DNA of 64,000 nucleotides from Streptomyces spinosus. Its GTDB lineage: Bacteria > Actinomycetota > Actinomycetes > Streptomycetales > Streptomycetaceae. A program made the position numbers and the translations under genes. The DNA lies in contig NZ_JAINRC010000016.1 in NCBI RefSeq assembly GCF_020400655.1, positions 1-64,000 on the forward strand. Direction: 5' to 3'. Positions 7,684 to 17,114 of this stretch are shown here, piece after piece; position 1 is the first letter of the stretch; every line of letters begins with the position of its first letter. The notes beneath the pieces are model-generated. The model saw only the letters and a program-made list of their open reading frames with translations, made no database searches and was not told the DNA's origin.

Positions 7684-9899
7684 TGCTCGGCGTCGTCCTT
7701 GTCCTGCTCGTTGCCTTCCTCGCCCTCGATCACCGGAACGAGGGAGAGCTTGCCGCGGGAGTCGATCTCGGCGATCTCGACCTGGACCTTCTGGCCCACG
7801 CCGAGCACGTCCTCGACGTTCTCCACACGCTTGCCGCCGGCGAGCTTGCGGATCTGCGAGATGTGCAGCAGACCGTCCTTGCCGGGCAGCAGGGAGACGA
7901 ACGCACCGAAGGTGGTCGTCTTGACGACCGTACCCAGGTACCGCTCGCCCACCTCGGGCATCGTCGGGTTGGCGATGCCGTTGATCGTGGTGCGCGCGGC
8001 CTCGGCGGAGGGGCCGTCGGCGGCGCCGATGTAGATCGTGCCGTCGTCCTCGATGGTGATCTCGGCGCCGGTGTCCTCCTGGATCTGGTTGATCATCTTG
8101 CCCTTGGGGCCGATGACCTCACCGATCTTGTCGACCGGGATCTTGACGGTGATGATCCGCGGGGCGTGCGGGCTCATCTCGTCGGGCCGGTCGATGGCCT
8201 CCATCATCACGTCGAGGATGTGCAGGCGGGCGTCGCGGGCCTGCTTGAGGGCCGCGGCCAGGACGGAGGCCGGGATGCCGTCCAGCTTGGTGTCGAGCTG
8301 GAGGGCGGTCACGAACTCCTTGGTGCCGGCGACCTTGAAGTCCATGTCACCGAAGGCGTCCTCCGCACCGAGGATGTCGGTGAGGGTGACGTAGTGCGTC
8401 TCGCCGTCGATCTCCTGGGAGATCAGACCCATGGCGATACCGGCGACCGGGGCCTTCAGCGGCACACCGGCGTTCAGCAGGGACATGGTGGAGGCGCAGA
8501 CCGAGCCCATGGACGTCGAGCCGTTGGAGCCGAGGGCCTCGGACACCTGGCGGATCGCGTACGGGAACTCCTCGCGCGTCGGCAGCACCGGGACGAGGGC
8601 GCGCTCGGCGAGGGCGCCGTGGCCGATCTCGCGGCGCTTCGGGGAGCCGACGCGGCCGGTCTCACCGGTGGAGTACGGCGGGAAGTTGTAGTTGTGCATG
8701 TAGCGCTTGCGGGTCACCGGGGAGAGGGTGTCCAGCTGCTGCTCCATGCGGAGCATGTTGAGGGTGGTGACGCCCAGGATCTGGGTCTCGCCACGCTCGA
8801 ACAGCGCGGAACCGTGCACCCGCGGGATGGCCTCGACCTCGGCGGCCAGGGTGCGGATGTCGGTGACACCGCGGCCGTCGATGCGCTTCTTCTCCTTGAT
8901 CACGCGCTCGCGGACCAGCTGCTTGGTGAGCGAGCGGTACGCGGCGGAGATCTCCTTCTCGCGGCCCTCGAACTCCGGCAGGAGCTTCTCGGCGGCCAGA
9001 CCCTTGACGCGGTCCAGTTCGGCCTCGCGCTCCTGCTTGCCGGCGATGGTGAGCGCCTGGGCCAGCTCGGGGCGGACGGCCGCGGTCAGGGCCTCGAACA
9101 CGTCGTCCTGGTAGTCCAGGAAGATCGGGAACTCGGCGGTCGGCTTGGCGGCCTTGGCGGCGAGGTCGGCCTGCGCGCGGCACAGGACCTTGATGAAGGG
9201 CTTGGCGGCCTCCAGACCGGCGGCGACGACCTCCTCGGTCGGCGCCTCGGCGCCACCCTCGACCAGCTTGATGGTCTTCTCGGTGGCCTCGGCCTCGACC
9301 ATCATGATCGCGACGTCACCGTCCTCCAGGACGCGACCGGCGACGACCATGTCGAAGACGGCGTCCTCGAGCTCGGTGTGCGTCGGGAAGGCGACCCACT
9401 GGCCGCGGATCAGCGCGACGCGGACGCCGCCGATCGGGCCGGAGAAGGGCAGACCGGCCAGCTGCGTGGACGCGGACGCGGCGTTGATCGCCACGACGTC
9501 GTACAGGTGGTCGGGGTTGAGGGCCATGATCGTGGCGACGACCTGGATCTCGTTGCGCAGGCCCTTCTTGAAGGACGGGCGCAGCGGACGGTCGATGAGG
9601 CGGCAGGTGAGGATGGCGTCCTCGGACGGCCGGCCCTCACGGCGGAAGAAGCTGCCGGGGATCTTGCCGGCGGCGTACATCCGCTCCTCGACGTCCACCG
9701 TCAGCGGGAAGAAGTCGAGCTGGTCCTTGGGGTTCTTGGAGGCGGTGGTGGCCGACAGCACCATGGTGTCGTCGTCCAGGTACGCCACGGCGGAGCCGGC
9801 GGCCTGCTTGGCCAGGCGGCCCGTCTCGAAGCGGATGGTGCGGGTGCCGAAGGGACCGTTGTCGATGACGGCCTCGGCGTAGTGGGTCTCGTTCTCCAC
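7680..9899 (-). CDS. pnp: Polyribonucleotide nucleotidyltransferase (PNPase)
   Basis: PNPase is the phosphorolytic 3'-5' exoribonuclease; in Streptomyces it also makes poly(A)-like tails. The 739-residue protein has two RNase PH domains, the second with FFRREGRPSE-type and GSNGSTSMGSVCAST elements. A KH domain (EVIGPKGKMINQIQ) and an S1 domain (GTVVKTTTFGAFVSL) follow, with an acidic tail. The reading frame extends upstream to 10010, but the GTG at 9899 is preceded by GGAGAA and begins the conserved ENETHYAEAVIDNG segment. Expression probably comes both from rpsO read-through and from its own promoter in the 380-base leader, as known for S. coelicolor. Confidence 0.97.
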   Translation of the reverse strand: MENETHYAEAVIDNGPFGTRTIRFETGRLAKQAAGSAVAYLDDDTMVLSATTASKNPKDQLDFFPLTVDVEERMYAAGKIPGSFFRREGRPSEDAILTCRLIDRPLRPSFKKGLRNEIQVVATIMALNPDHLYDVVAINAASASTQLAGLPFSGPIGGVRVALIRGQWVAFPTHTELEDAVFDMVVAGRVLEDGDVAIMMVEAEATEKTIKLVEGGAEAPTEEVVAAGLEAAKPFIKVLCRAQADLAAKAAKPTAEFPIFLDYQDDVFEALTAAVRPELAQALTIAGKQEREAELDRVKGLAAEKLLPEFEGREKEISAAYRSLTKQLVRERVIKEKKRIDGRGVTDIRTLAAEVEAIPRVHGSALFERGETQILGVTTLNMLRMEQQLDTLSPVTRKRYMHNYNFPPYSTGETGRVGSPKRREIGHGALAERALVPVLPTREEFPYAIRQVSEALGSNGSTSMGSVCASTMSLLNAGVPLKAPVAGIAMGLISQEIDGETHYVTLTDILGAEDAFGDMDFKVAGTKEFVTALQLDTKLDGIPASVLAAALKQARDARLHILDVMMEAIDRPDEMSPHAPRIITVKIPVDKIGEVIGPKGKMINQIQEDTGAEITIEDDGTIYIGAADGPSAEAARTTINGIANPTMPEVGERYLGTVVKTTTFGAFVSLLPGKDGLLHISQIRKLAGGKRVENVEDVLGVGQKVQVEIAEIDSRGKLSLVPVIEGEEGNEQDKDDAEQ

Positions 9900-10279
9900 T
9901 AGCGTTTTCTCCGTTACGTATCGTCTTTCGTCCCTTGGCTGCCCGTGTGGCAGGGGGACGGTGGCGGAGAAGCGCTCCGTGCGGTGCGGGCCGGTCTTCG
10001 ATCGAAGCACCCGGGGCTCGCTTCCCCCCGGGGGCCACTACCGAGGACCGGCGGCGGCTGGGTGCGCTCCTCCTCGTTCTGTGACGTACCCCGTCATGCC
10101 GTGGCGTACGTCGTTGCGTGTCGTGCGTATTGCGTTGTGCTACCACACTACAAAGCGTGAGTGACACTCCGCACGTCTCCGCTCGTACGGCGGAGGGTTC
10201 CGTGTGCGCGGCGGGGCCCCGCATACGGCAAAGGGAGCGGCCCCCGAGTACGTTCGGGAACCGCTCCCCTCATGGCGTC
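9900..10279 (-). promoter_or_regulatory. rpsO-pnp intergenic region with terminator-like hairpin
   Basis: This 380-base stretch holds no gene. At 10233-10268 an 8-bp stem GGGAGCGG/CCGCTCCC encloses further pairing, just after the rpsO stop. That makes a terminator or RNase III-type processing hairpin. The rest should contain the pnp promoter, but I could not pick a convincing -10/-35 pair. In S. coelicolor rpsO-pnp is known to be partly co-transcribed and processed in this gap. Confidence 0.65.
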
Positions 10280-10567
10280 TTACCGGGCGCCCGCCGCACC
10301 GCGGCGGATGCCGAGGCGGTCGACCAGCGCACGGAAGCGCTGGATGTCCTTCTTCGCCAGGTACTGCAGAAGGCGGCGGCGCTGACCGACGAGGATCAGC
10401 AGGCCACGACGGGAGTGGTGGTCGTGCTTGTGGGTCTTGAGGTGCTCCGTCAGGTCGGAGATCCGACGGGAGAGCAGGGCGACCTGGACCTCGGGGGAGC
10501 CGGTGTCACCCTCCTTGGTACCGAACTCGCCGATGATCTGCTTCTTCGTGGCGGCGTCGAGCGACAC
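10280..10567 (-). CDS. rpsO: 30S ribosomal protein S15
   Basis: S15 is a primary 16S rRNA-binding protein of the 30S subunit. The 95-residue protein has the exact family length and signatures: FGTKEGDTGSPEVQVALLS, the His-rich loop LKTHKHDHHSRRGLL, and LVGQRRRLLQYL. The GTG start is preceded by GAGGAG 7 bases upstream. It is followed by pnp, the conserved pair. Its usual upstream partner ribF is about 25 kb away because the ESX locus lies between them. Confidence 0.98.
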   Translation of the reverse strand: MSLDAATKKQIIGEFGTKEGDTGSPEVQVALLSRRISDLTEHLKTHKHDHHSRRGLLILVGQRRRLLQYLAKKDIQRFRALVDRLGIRRGAAGAR

Positions 10568-10840
10568 GCGTACTCCTCATAGTCTGTTGAGTGCCACCGA
10601 GTGCCCCCGGTCTACGTCTCGGGGAAGCTTCCGTTACTCGGGAGGCGGGGATCCGCTGGGCGCGGCCTCCAGAACGAGCACGGGGCGGTTCCGGGGGTGC
10701 GTACACAAACGGCCGTCACTCAGGGTACCAGGCGATGGCGGGCACCTTGCGCCCGGTCGTCGAACCGCCCTGGTGGGGCACCCCCGGCCACTAGGGTGAG
10801 CGCCGGGACCGTACCTACCTCGGGAAGGGGTCGCTGCACG

Positions 10841-11131
10841 ATGGCGGAAACGGAAGCGGAGATCAAGGCGCGCAAGGAGCGGGAGCGGGACGAGCTGTAC
10901 GCCCTCGACATCTCGGGCGTCGAGTGGCACTGCGCGCCGGGCACGGAGGAGCACGAGGAGCGGGTCGAGATCGCGTACCTGCCCGGCGGGGCGGTGGCGA
11001 TGCGGTCCTCACTCGACCCGGACACGGTGCTGCGCTACACGGAGGCGGAGTGGCGGGCGTTCGTGCTGGGGGCTCGGGACGGGGAGTTCGATCTGACGCC
11101 CATGAGTCACAACGGCGGGTTGGACGTGTAG
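10841..11131 (+). CDS. DUF397-like small protein
   Basis: A 96-residue protein with ATG preceded by GGAAGGGG. After a charged N-terminal helix (ETEAEIKARKERERDEL), the remainder matches the DUF397 pattern: a W-x-C start (VEWHCAPG), VEIAYLPGG, VAMRSSLDPDTVL, and the closing W-x-x-F...G-x-F (EWRAFVLGARDGEFDL). DUF397 proteins in Streptomyces usually pair with an XRE-family regulator, sometimes as toxin-antitoxin-like pairs. Here no regulator is adjacent, so it is an orphan. It faces eccD tail to tail across a shared perfect hairpin. Confidence 0.85.
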   Translation: MAETEAEIKARKERERDELYALDISGVEWHCAPGTEEHEERVEIAYLPGGAVAMRSSLDPDTVLRYTEAEWRAFVLGARDGEFDLTPMSHNGGLDV

Positions 11132-11146
11132 GGGGCCAGGCACGAG

Positions 11147-11176
11147 AAAGGGCGGCACGCGCGCGTGCCGCCCTTT
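11147..11176. terminator. Bidirectional terminator between DUF397 gene and eccD
   Basis: A perfect 30-base palindrome (15-bp arms 11147-11161 and 11162-11176) is flanked by an A-run on one side and TTTTT on the other. It therefore works as an intrinsic terminator for the plus-strand DUF397 gene and for minus-strand eccD. Confidence 0.9.
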
Positions 11177-11225
11177 TTGCCGCGCCGCTCCCCGCCGGTG
11201 ACGGCCCGCTTCCGTAGCGGGGCCT

Positions 11226-12740
11226 CTAGCTGGTCATGGCCCGTGCCTGGGCGTACACGTCGAAGACGGCCAGGGTGAGGGGGATCAGCGTGAGGAGGAC
11301 GAAGCTCTCGGCGATCTCCAGGAAGCGGCCCCAGAAGGGGGTGACGCCGCGCCGCGGGGTGATCAGTGCGATCGCGGTGACCAGTGCGGTGGCCGCGGCG
11401 ACGGCGGCGGCGAGCCAGACGCTCCGGACGTCCAGGGCCGTGGTGTCGCCCCGGAGTGCGTCGATCAGGTAGCCCCGGGGCGGGTTCAGTGCCAGCCCCA
11501 GGCCGAGGAAGACGATGGCGGCGAGGCCCGCGGCCAGGGTGGCGCCTACCTGCGCGGTGTAACGGAACAGGTGCGCCCGCATGAGCATCGCCACGCCTGT
11601 CGCGAGGGCCAGCAGCTGCGCCCAGATGTTGCTGGAGAAGCCGAGGACGATGGACGCGCCCACGGCGACGAGGGCGCAGCCGCCGACGAGACCGACGAGG
11701 AGTTCGTGGCCGCGCCGGGCCTGGGCGGCCACGCGCTCGGCGTCCACGGGCTCCTGGGGAGCGGGCTCGCCGGTGTCGTAACCGCCGCGCGACGGGTTGG
11801 GCGGTTCGAAGCCGATGGGCAGCCGGGCGAATCGCATGGACAGCCCGGGCAGGAAGGCCAGCGCCACGACGGAGAGCGGGGCGCAGACGGCGGCCGTCTC
11901 GATGGGCTTCAGCTCGGTGAGGATGGCGATGAACGTCGTGATCAGACCGATGGCGGAGGCGAAGACGAACGCCACGAAGGGTCCGTCGCCGCCCGGCGAC
12001 ACCAGGGTGAGCACCAAGGAGGCGATCAGGACGGTCGTGCAGGCAAGCAGGAACTGCAGTCGCCCGATGCCCTCGCCGGCGGAGAGGGACAGCAGGCCCG
12101 AGCCCGCCACGGCCACATTGGGCAGTGCGCCGAGTCCCAGCGCGACGGCGGAGGCTCCGTCGTCGTACACGCGCGCGCGTACGCACGCGATCGTGACGAG
12201 CAGGGCGCCGCAGACGCCCGCGATGACGCCCTGCAGACTGTGCATGTCGTGCCGGATCTGCGAGCTCCAGGCCACGAACGCGAGCAGCGCGGGCAGGATG
12301 CCGCCCGCGACGAGCCCGGCGGCGCGCGTGAGGTCGCCGCTCCACAGGGTGCGGTCCCGGGTGACGGCGGCGGCCACCGCCTCGGAGACGTCGTCGAGGA
12401 CGGCCGGGGGCAGCGACTCGGCGAACGGGCGCAGGGTCAGCAGCTCGCCGTCGAGGATGCGCTGGGCCGTGAAGGACCGGGCGCCGTCGAGTACGGTGCC
12501 GTCGCGGCGCACGAGGTGGTACCCGACCGGAGCGCCCTCGGCGGGGCTCTGCTGGGACAGGCGCAGGATCTCCGGGTAGAGGTCGGCGACCGGTACGTCG
12601 TCGGGCAGCGCGACGTCGATGCGGCTGTCGGGCGCCACGATGGTGACGCGGCAGAAACCGAAGCCCGTACCCGCGCCGGAAGGGGCTCCGGTACCCGGTC
12701 CACCGGTCGCGCCGGCCGGCGCGGAGGCCGTCATGCTCAC
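11226..12740 (-). CDS. eccD: Type VII secretion integral membrane protein EccD
   Basis: EccD is the multi-spanning channel component of ESX systems. The protein of about 504 residues has an N-terminal ubiquitin-like (YukD) domain (CRVTIVAPDSRIDVALPDDVP through LRPFAESLPPAVLDD, in pieces). About eleven hydrophobic helices run from roughly residue 130 to the C-terminus (e.g. LVAGGILPALLAFVAW, FVAFVFASAIGLITTF). The frame is open to 12956, but the GTG at 12740 has GAGGGGG 8 bases upstream; an ATG two codons later is an alternative. It is divergent from eccC and shares the 330-base control region. It is separated from eccB/eccE by the cargo module, unlike in mycobacteria. Confidence 0.93.
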   Translation of the reverse strand: MSMTASAPAGATGGPGTGAPSGAGTGFGFCRVTIVAPDSRIDVALPDDVPVADLYPEILRLSQQSPAEGAPVGYHLVRRDGTVLDGARSFTAQRILDGELLTLRPFAESLPPAVLDDVSEAVAAAVTRDRTLWSGDLTRAAGLVAGGILPALLAFVAWSSQIRHDMHSLQGVIAGVCGALLVTIACVRARVYDDGASAVALGLGALPNVAVAGSGLLSLSAGEGIGRLQFLLACTTVLIASLVLTLVSPGGDGPFVAFVFASAIGLITTFIAILTELKPIETAAVCAPLSVVALAFLPGLSMRFARLPIGFEPPNPSRGGYDTGEPAPQEPVDAERVAAQARRGHELLVGLVGGCALVAVGASIVLGFSSNIWAQLLALATGVAMLMRAHLFRYTAQVGATLAAGLAAIVFLGLGLALNPPRGYLIDALRGDTTALDVRSVWLAAAVAAATALVTAIALITPRRGVTPFWGRFLEIAESFVLLTLIPLTLAVFDVYAQARAMTS

Positions 12741-13070
12741 GTGCTGTTCCCCCTCGTCGGTGGTGGGGCGGCCCATGGTGCCACCGCGCACCTTCCGCCC
12801 GTAAAGATGCTGTGTAGGTTGTGCGGCGCGTTCCCGCACCGCCGGCCGACCGAGCGGTCCTGGCCGGGATCCGCGGGAGGCGCTTGTTTCGAACAGGTGC
12901 GGATTGCCCGGCTTTTCCCGGAACGATTCGCAACTGCTCACGCGCTTCACCGGCACCCTACCGCCCGCCGTCGTCCGTGGTTGTCAGTAGGATCGCGGTT
13001 CGCGATCGACGTCCGTCTGACACGGGGCGGCGGATGAAACATCTCGGTCCGGCAAGGGAATTGGTGCGTA
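12741..13070. promoter_or_regulatory. Divergent eccD/eccC control region
   Basis: These 330 bases contain no gene and must hold the promoters for eccD (minus) and eccC (plus). Visible elements are an inverted repeat GATCGCG-GTT-CGCGATC at 12991-13007, about 65 bases before the eccC start, and a possible -10 (TAGGAT) at 12988-12993 overlapping it. No good -35 was found for that -10. The repeat is a candidate operator. Confidence 0.45.
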
Positions 13071-16000
13071 GTGAGCCACATCGTCGTCAAGCGCCCACCG
13101 CGGGCACTGCCGAAGGAAGTGCCCACGGACGAGGTCGTACTGCAGGCTCCGCCGGAACTGCCGCGCGGTCAGCAGGAAGGCGCACTGATGCAGCTTCTGC
13201 CCATGCTGGGCATGGGCGGATCCGTGGTGTTCTTCTTCAACCCGCAGGCCCAGCCCTTCATGAAGATCATGGGCCTGGTGATGGTGGCATCGACGATCGC
13301 CATGGGCGTCTCGATGCTCGTCCGCTACCGCCGCGGCAACCAGGGGCAGATGGCCGACCTGCGCCGTGACTACCTCCGTTACCTTTCACAGACCCGACGT
13401 GTCGCCGTGGAGACCGCGCTGACGCAGCGTGACACCCAGTACTACCTGCATCCTTCGCCGGAGCAACTGTGGGCCCTGGTCGCCGAGGGCAGCCGGGTGT
13501 GGGAACGACGCACCGCGGACGAGGACTTCGGGCAGGTGCGCGTGGGGCTCGGTCCGCAGGCCCTGGCCACGCCCCTCATTCCGCCCCAGACCGCCCCGGT
13601 CGACGAGTTGGAGCCGCTGACCGCCGGCGCGATGCAGCGCTTCCTGGCGACGCACAGCACCCTCGACGACCTGCCGATGGCGGTGTCGCTGCGCGCCTTC
13701 TACCACGTGACGATCAGCGGCGAGCCGGGCACCGTCCGCGGTACCGCCCGAGCCGTCACCGCCTCCCTCGCCTCACTGCACTCCCCCGAGGATCTGGTCA
13801 TCGCCGTCGTCACCGCACGTGAGTCGGCGCCCGAATGGGAGTGGGCGAAGTGGCTGCCGCACGTACAGGCCCCGGGCGTCACCGACGGCGCGGGCAGCAT
13901 GCGCCTGATCAGCGCCGACCCCGTGGAGCTGGAGGACCGGCTCGCCTCCCGCCTCGAGGGCCGTCCGCGATTCCACCCCTCCGGGCCACCCGTTCCGGAA
14001 CAGCCCCACCTGGTGGTGGTGCTCGACGGCATCTCCCTCCCGCCCACCTCCTTGCTGGCCAGTCCCGAGGGCCTGCAGGGCGTGACGGTCCTGGAGGTCG
14101 TACCGGGCGACCTCACCGTCGGGCGGGGCGACCTGTCGGTCGTCGTGCAGCCGAAGGAACTGCGCCTGGAGTCCGCCCACGGCATGGTCTACGAGGGCAC
14201 CCCTGACGTCCTTTCGTACGAGGCGGCGGAGGCGTTGGCCCGCCAGCTGGCGCCGCTGCGCATGGCATCGGGCGGCGACGACGACGAACCGCTGCTCGCC
14301 AACCTGGAGTTCACCGACCTGCTGAACCTGGGCGACGCCGCCTCGGTCGACCCGAAGCGGACCTGGCGGCCCCGGTCGCAGTCGGAGCGGCTGCGCGTGC
14401 CGATCGGCGTCGGCGAGGACGGCCGGCCCGTGATGCTCGACCTCAAGGAAGCGGCGCAGGAGGGCATGGGCCCGCACGGCCTGTGCGTCGGCGCGACGGG
14501 TTCCGGCAAGTCCGAACTGCTGCGCACCCTCGTCCTGGGTCTCGCCGTGACCCACTCCTCCGAAACGCTGAACTTCGTCCTCGCCGACTTCAAGGGCGGT
14601 GCCACGTTCGCGGGCATGGCCCAGCTGCCGCACGTAGCGGCCGTGATCACAAACCTCGCGGACGACCTCACCCTGGTCGACCGGATGGGCGACTCCATCC
14701 GCGGTGAACTGAACCGCCGCCAGGAGATGCTCCGCGACGCGGGCAACTACGCCAACATCCACGACTACGAGAAGGCACGCGCGGCGGGTGCCCCGCTGCA
14801 GCCGATCCCGTCCCTCGTCCTGGTGATCGACGAGTTCAGCGAGCTGCTGACCGCCAAGCCGGACTTCATCGAGATGTTCGTGCAGATCGGCCGTATCGGC
14901 CGTTCGCTGGGCGTGCACCTGCTGCTGGCCTCCCAGCGCCTGGAGGAGGGCCGCCTGAGGGGCCTGGAGACGTACCTCTCCTACCGGATCGGTCTGCGGA
15001 CGTTCTCGGCGGCCGAATCCCGCGCAGCGCTCGGCGTCCCCGACGCCTACGAGCTGCCGAATGTGCCCGGTTCCGGCTTCCTGAAGTTCGGCACGGACGA
15101 GATGGTGCGTTTCAAGGCCGCGTACGTCTCGGGGGTGTACCGCACCAGCTCCCAGCAGGCCGCGGCGCTCGGCGGCCCGCTCCCCGTCGACCGCAGGCCG
15201 GTCCTTTTCACGGCGGCCGAGGTACCGGTGCAGTACGCGGCGATCCCGCAGCAGCGGCAGGAGGAGACCGGCAAACGGCAGGACGACGCGCTCGCCGACA
15301 CCGTACTCGACGTGATCGTGCGGCGCCTGGAGGCACAGGGTCCGGCCGCCCACCAGGTGTGGCTGCCCCCGCTGGACAGCCCGCCGTCACTCGACGCGCT
15401 GCTGCCGGGGCTCGCCCCGGTGCCCGGCCGCGGTATGACCCAGCCGGGCTACGAGGGCGCGGGCAGGCTCGTCGTCCCGGTCGGCCTGATCGACAAGCCG
15501 TACGAACAGCGGCGCGACCCGCTGTGGCTGGACTTCGGCGGCGCGGCCGGCCACATGCAGATCATCGGCGGCCCGCAGTCCGGCAAGTCGACGCTGCTGC
15601 GCTCGATCATCGCGTCGTTCGCACTGACCCACACGCCGTGGGAAGTGCAGTTCTACGGCCTCGACTTCGGTGGCGGCGGTATGGCCTCGGTGGCCGGCCT
15701 GCCGCACGTGGGCGGTGTCGCGTCCCGTCTGGACCCGGAGAAGGTCCGGCGCACGGCGGCCGAGGTGTACGGCGTGATGACCCGCCGCGAGGAGTACTTC
15801 CGCTCGGCGGGCATCTCCTCCATCGCGGAGTTCCGTACCCGTCGCGCTCGCGGGGACATCTCGGTGACCGACCAGCCCTGGGGCGACGTCTTCCTGGTCA
15901 TCGACGGCTGGGGCAACTTCCGTACGGATTACGAGGCACTGGAGCCGTTGGTACTGGACATCGCCGCGCGCGGCCTGGGCTACGGCATCCACCTCGTCCT

Positions 16001-17042
16001 GACCGCCTCGCGCTCGATGGAGGTCCGCGCCAACCTCAAGGACCACCTGATGAACCGCCTCGAGCTGCGGCTGGGCGACCCCATGGACTCCGAGATCGAC
16101 CGCAAGGTCGCGGCGAACGTCCCCACCGGTGTGCCTGGCCGCGGTCAGACCCCGCAGAAGCAGCACTTCATGGCGGCGGTCCCGCGCATCGACGGCCTCT
16201 CGTCCGACACGGACCTCGCGGAGGCGACGACCGCCCTCGCGGCCGAGGTCACCCGCCACTGGCAGGAGCCGGGCGCGCCCGAGGTACGCCTGCTCCCCGG
16301 CGAGTTCCCCGCCACGCAGCTTCCGCCGGGCGACCGCTTCCCGAACCGCGGCATCTCCTTCGCCCTCGACGAGGACAACCTGGAGCCCGTGTTCGTGGAC
16401 TTCGAACAGGACCCGTTCTTCCTTGTGTTCGGGGAGAGCGAGTCCGGCAAGTCGAATCTGCTGAAGCTGCTGATCAGGCGCCTGACAGAGCGGTACGACG
16501 GCGACGCCTGCAAGCTCTTCGTCGTCGACAACCGCCGCTCGCTGCTCGGAGTGACCCCGAAGTCGCACCTGGCCGAGTACATCCCCATGTCGAACCAGAT
16601 GCAGCACCACATGGACGCATTGGCCGACCTGATGCAGCGTCGTACGCCGACCGCCGACGTGACCCCGGAGCAGCTGCGCAACCGCAGCTGGTGGCGGGGC
16701 CCCACGGTGTACGTCATCATCGACGACTACGACCTCGTGTCCACGTCGAGCGGCAACCCGCTGGCGGGCCTGACGGAGCTGCTGCCGTTCGCCCGCGACG
16801 TCGGCGTCCGCTTCATCATCGCCCGCTCCACGGCGGGCGCCGGCCGCGCCGGCTACGAGTCCTTCATGCAGCGCATCAAGGAGCTCGGCGCCCAGGGCGT
16901 GGTCCTCGCGGGCGACCCGGCCGAGGGTGACCTGCTGGGCGGGGTCCGGCCGCGGCCGATGCCGGCGGGGCGCGGGATCTTCGTGTCCCGGAAGCGGGGG
17001 AAGCCCATGGTTCAGGTGGGGTTGATGGACACAGAGAACTGA
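13071..17042 (+). CDS. eccC: Type VII secretion ATPase EccC (FtsK/SpoIIIE type)
   Basis: EccC is the membrane-anchored motor that recognises and pushes ESX substrates. The 1323-residue single-chain form has two N-terminal membrane helices (about residues 38-62 and 64-86) and three FtsK/SpoIIIE ATPase domains. Walker A motifs are GATGSGKS (474-481), GGPQSGKS (833-840) and GESESGKS (1121-1128). The Walker B of domain 1 is VLVIDEF with the catalytic Glu. Domains 2 and 3 end in IDG and IDD, so they are probably binding or regulatory rather than hydrolytic, as known for other EccC proteins. The start is GTG with AAGGGAA upstream. It heads a plus-strand series with the EspC-like and 760-aa genes. 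Confidence 0.97.
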   Translation: MSHIVVKRPPRALPKEVPTDEVVLQAPPELPRGQQEGALMQLLPMLGMGGSVVFFFNPQAQPFMKIMGLVMVASTIAMGVSMLVRYRRGNQGQMADLRRDYLRYLSQTRRVAVETALTQRDTQYYLHPSPEQLWALVAEGSRVWERRTADEDFGQVRVGLGPQALATPLIPPQTAPVDELEPLTAGAMQRFLATHSTLDDLPMAVSLRAFYHVTISGEPGTVRGTARAVTASLASLHSPEDLVIAVVTARESAPEWEWAKWLPHVQAPGVTDGAGSMRLISADPVELEDRLASRLEGRPRFHPSGPPVPEQPHLVVVLDGISLPPTSLLASPEGLQGVTVLEVVPGDLTVGRGDLSVVVQPKELRLESAHGMVYEGTPDVLSYEAAEALARQLAPLRMASGGDDDEPLLANLEFTDLLNLGDAASVDPKRTWRPRSQSERLRVPIGVGEDGRPVMLDLKEAAQEGMGPHGLCVGATGSGKSELLRTLVLGLAVTHSSETLNFVLADFKGGATFAGMAQLPHVAAVITNLADDLTLVDRMGDSIRGELNRRQEMLRDAGNYANIHDYEKARAAGAPLQPIPSLVLVIDEFSELLTAKPDFIEMFVQIGRIGRSLGVHLLLASQRLEEGRLRGLETYLSYRIGLRTFSAAESRAALGVPDAYELPNVPGSGFLKFGTDEMVRFKAAYVSGVYRTSSQQAAALGGPLPVDRRPVLFTAAEVPVQYAAIPQQRQEETGKRQDDALADTVLDVIVRRLEAQGPAAHQVWLPPLDSPPSLDALLPGLAPVPGRGMTQPGYEGAGRLVVPVGLIDKPYEQRRDPLWLDFGGAAGHMQIIGGPQSGKSTLLRSIIASFALTHTPWEVQFYGLDFGGGGMASVAGLPHVGGVASRLDPEKVRRTAAEVYGVMTRREEYFRSAGISSIAEFRTRRARGDISVTDQPWGDVFLVIDGWGNFRTDYEALEPLVLDIAARGLGYGIHLVLTASRSMEVRANLKDHLMNRLELRLGDPMDSEIDRKVAANVPTGVPGRGQTPQKQHFMAAVPRIDGLSSDTDLAEATTALAAEVTRHWQEPGAPEVRLLPGEFPATQLPPGDRFPNRGISFALDEDNLEPVFVDFEQDPFFLVFGESESGKSNLLKLLIRRLTERYDGDACKLFVVDNRRSLLGVTPKSHLAEYIPMSNQMQHHMDALADLMQRRTPTADVTPEQLRNRSWWRGPTVYVIIDDYDLVSTSSGNPLAGLTELLPFARDVGVRFIIARSTAGAGRAGYESFMQRIKELGAQGVVLAGDPAEGDLLGGVRPRPMPAGRGIFVSRKRGKPMVQVGLMDTEN

Positions 17043-17114
17043 GGCACGTAGGCACTGCTGACCTGACGAGGCTCTCGCTCATTGGCCGGAGCGGAGAGAC
17101 GGGAGGAACCGCCC

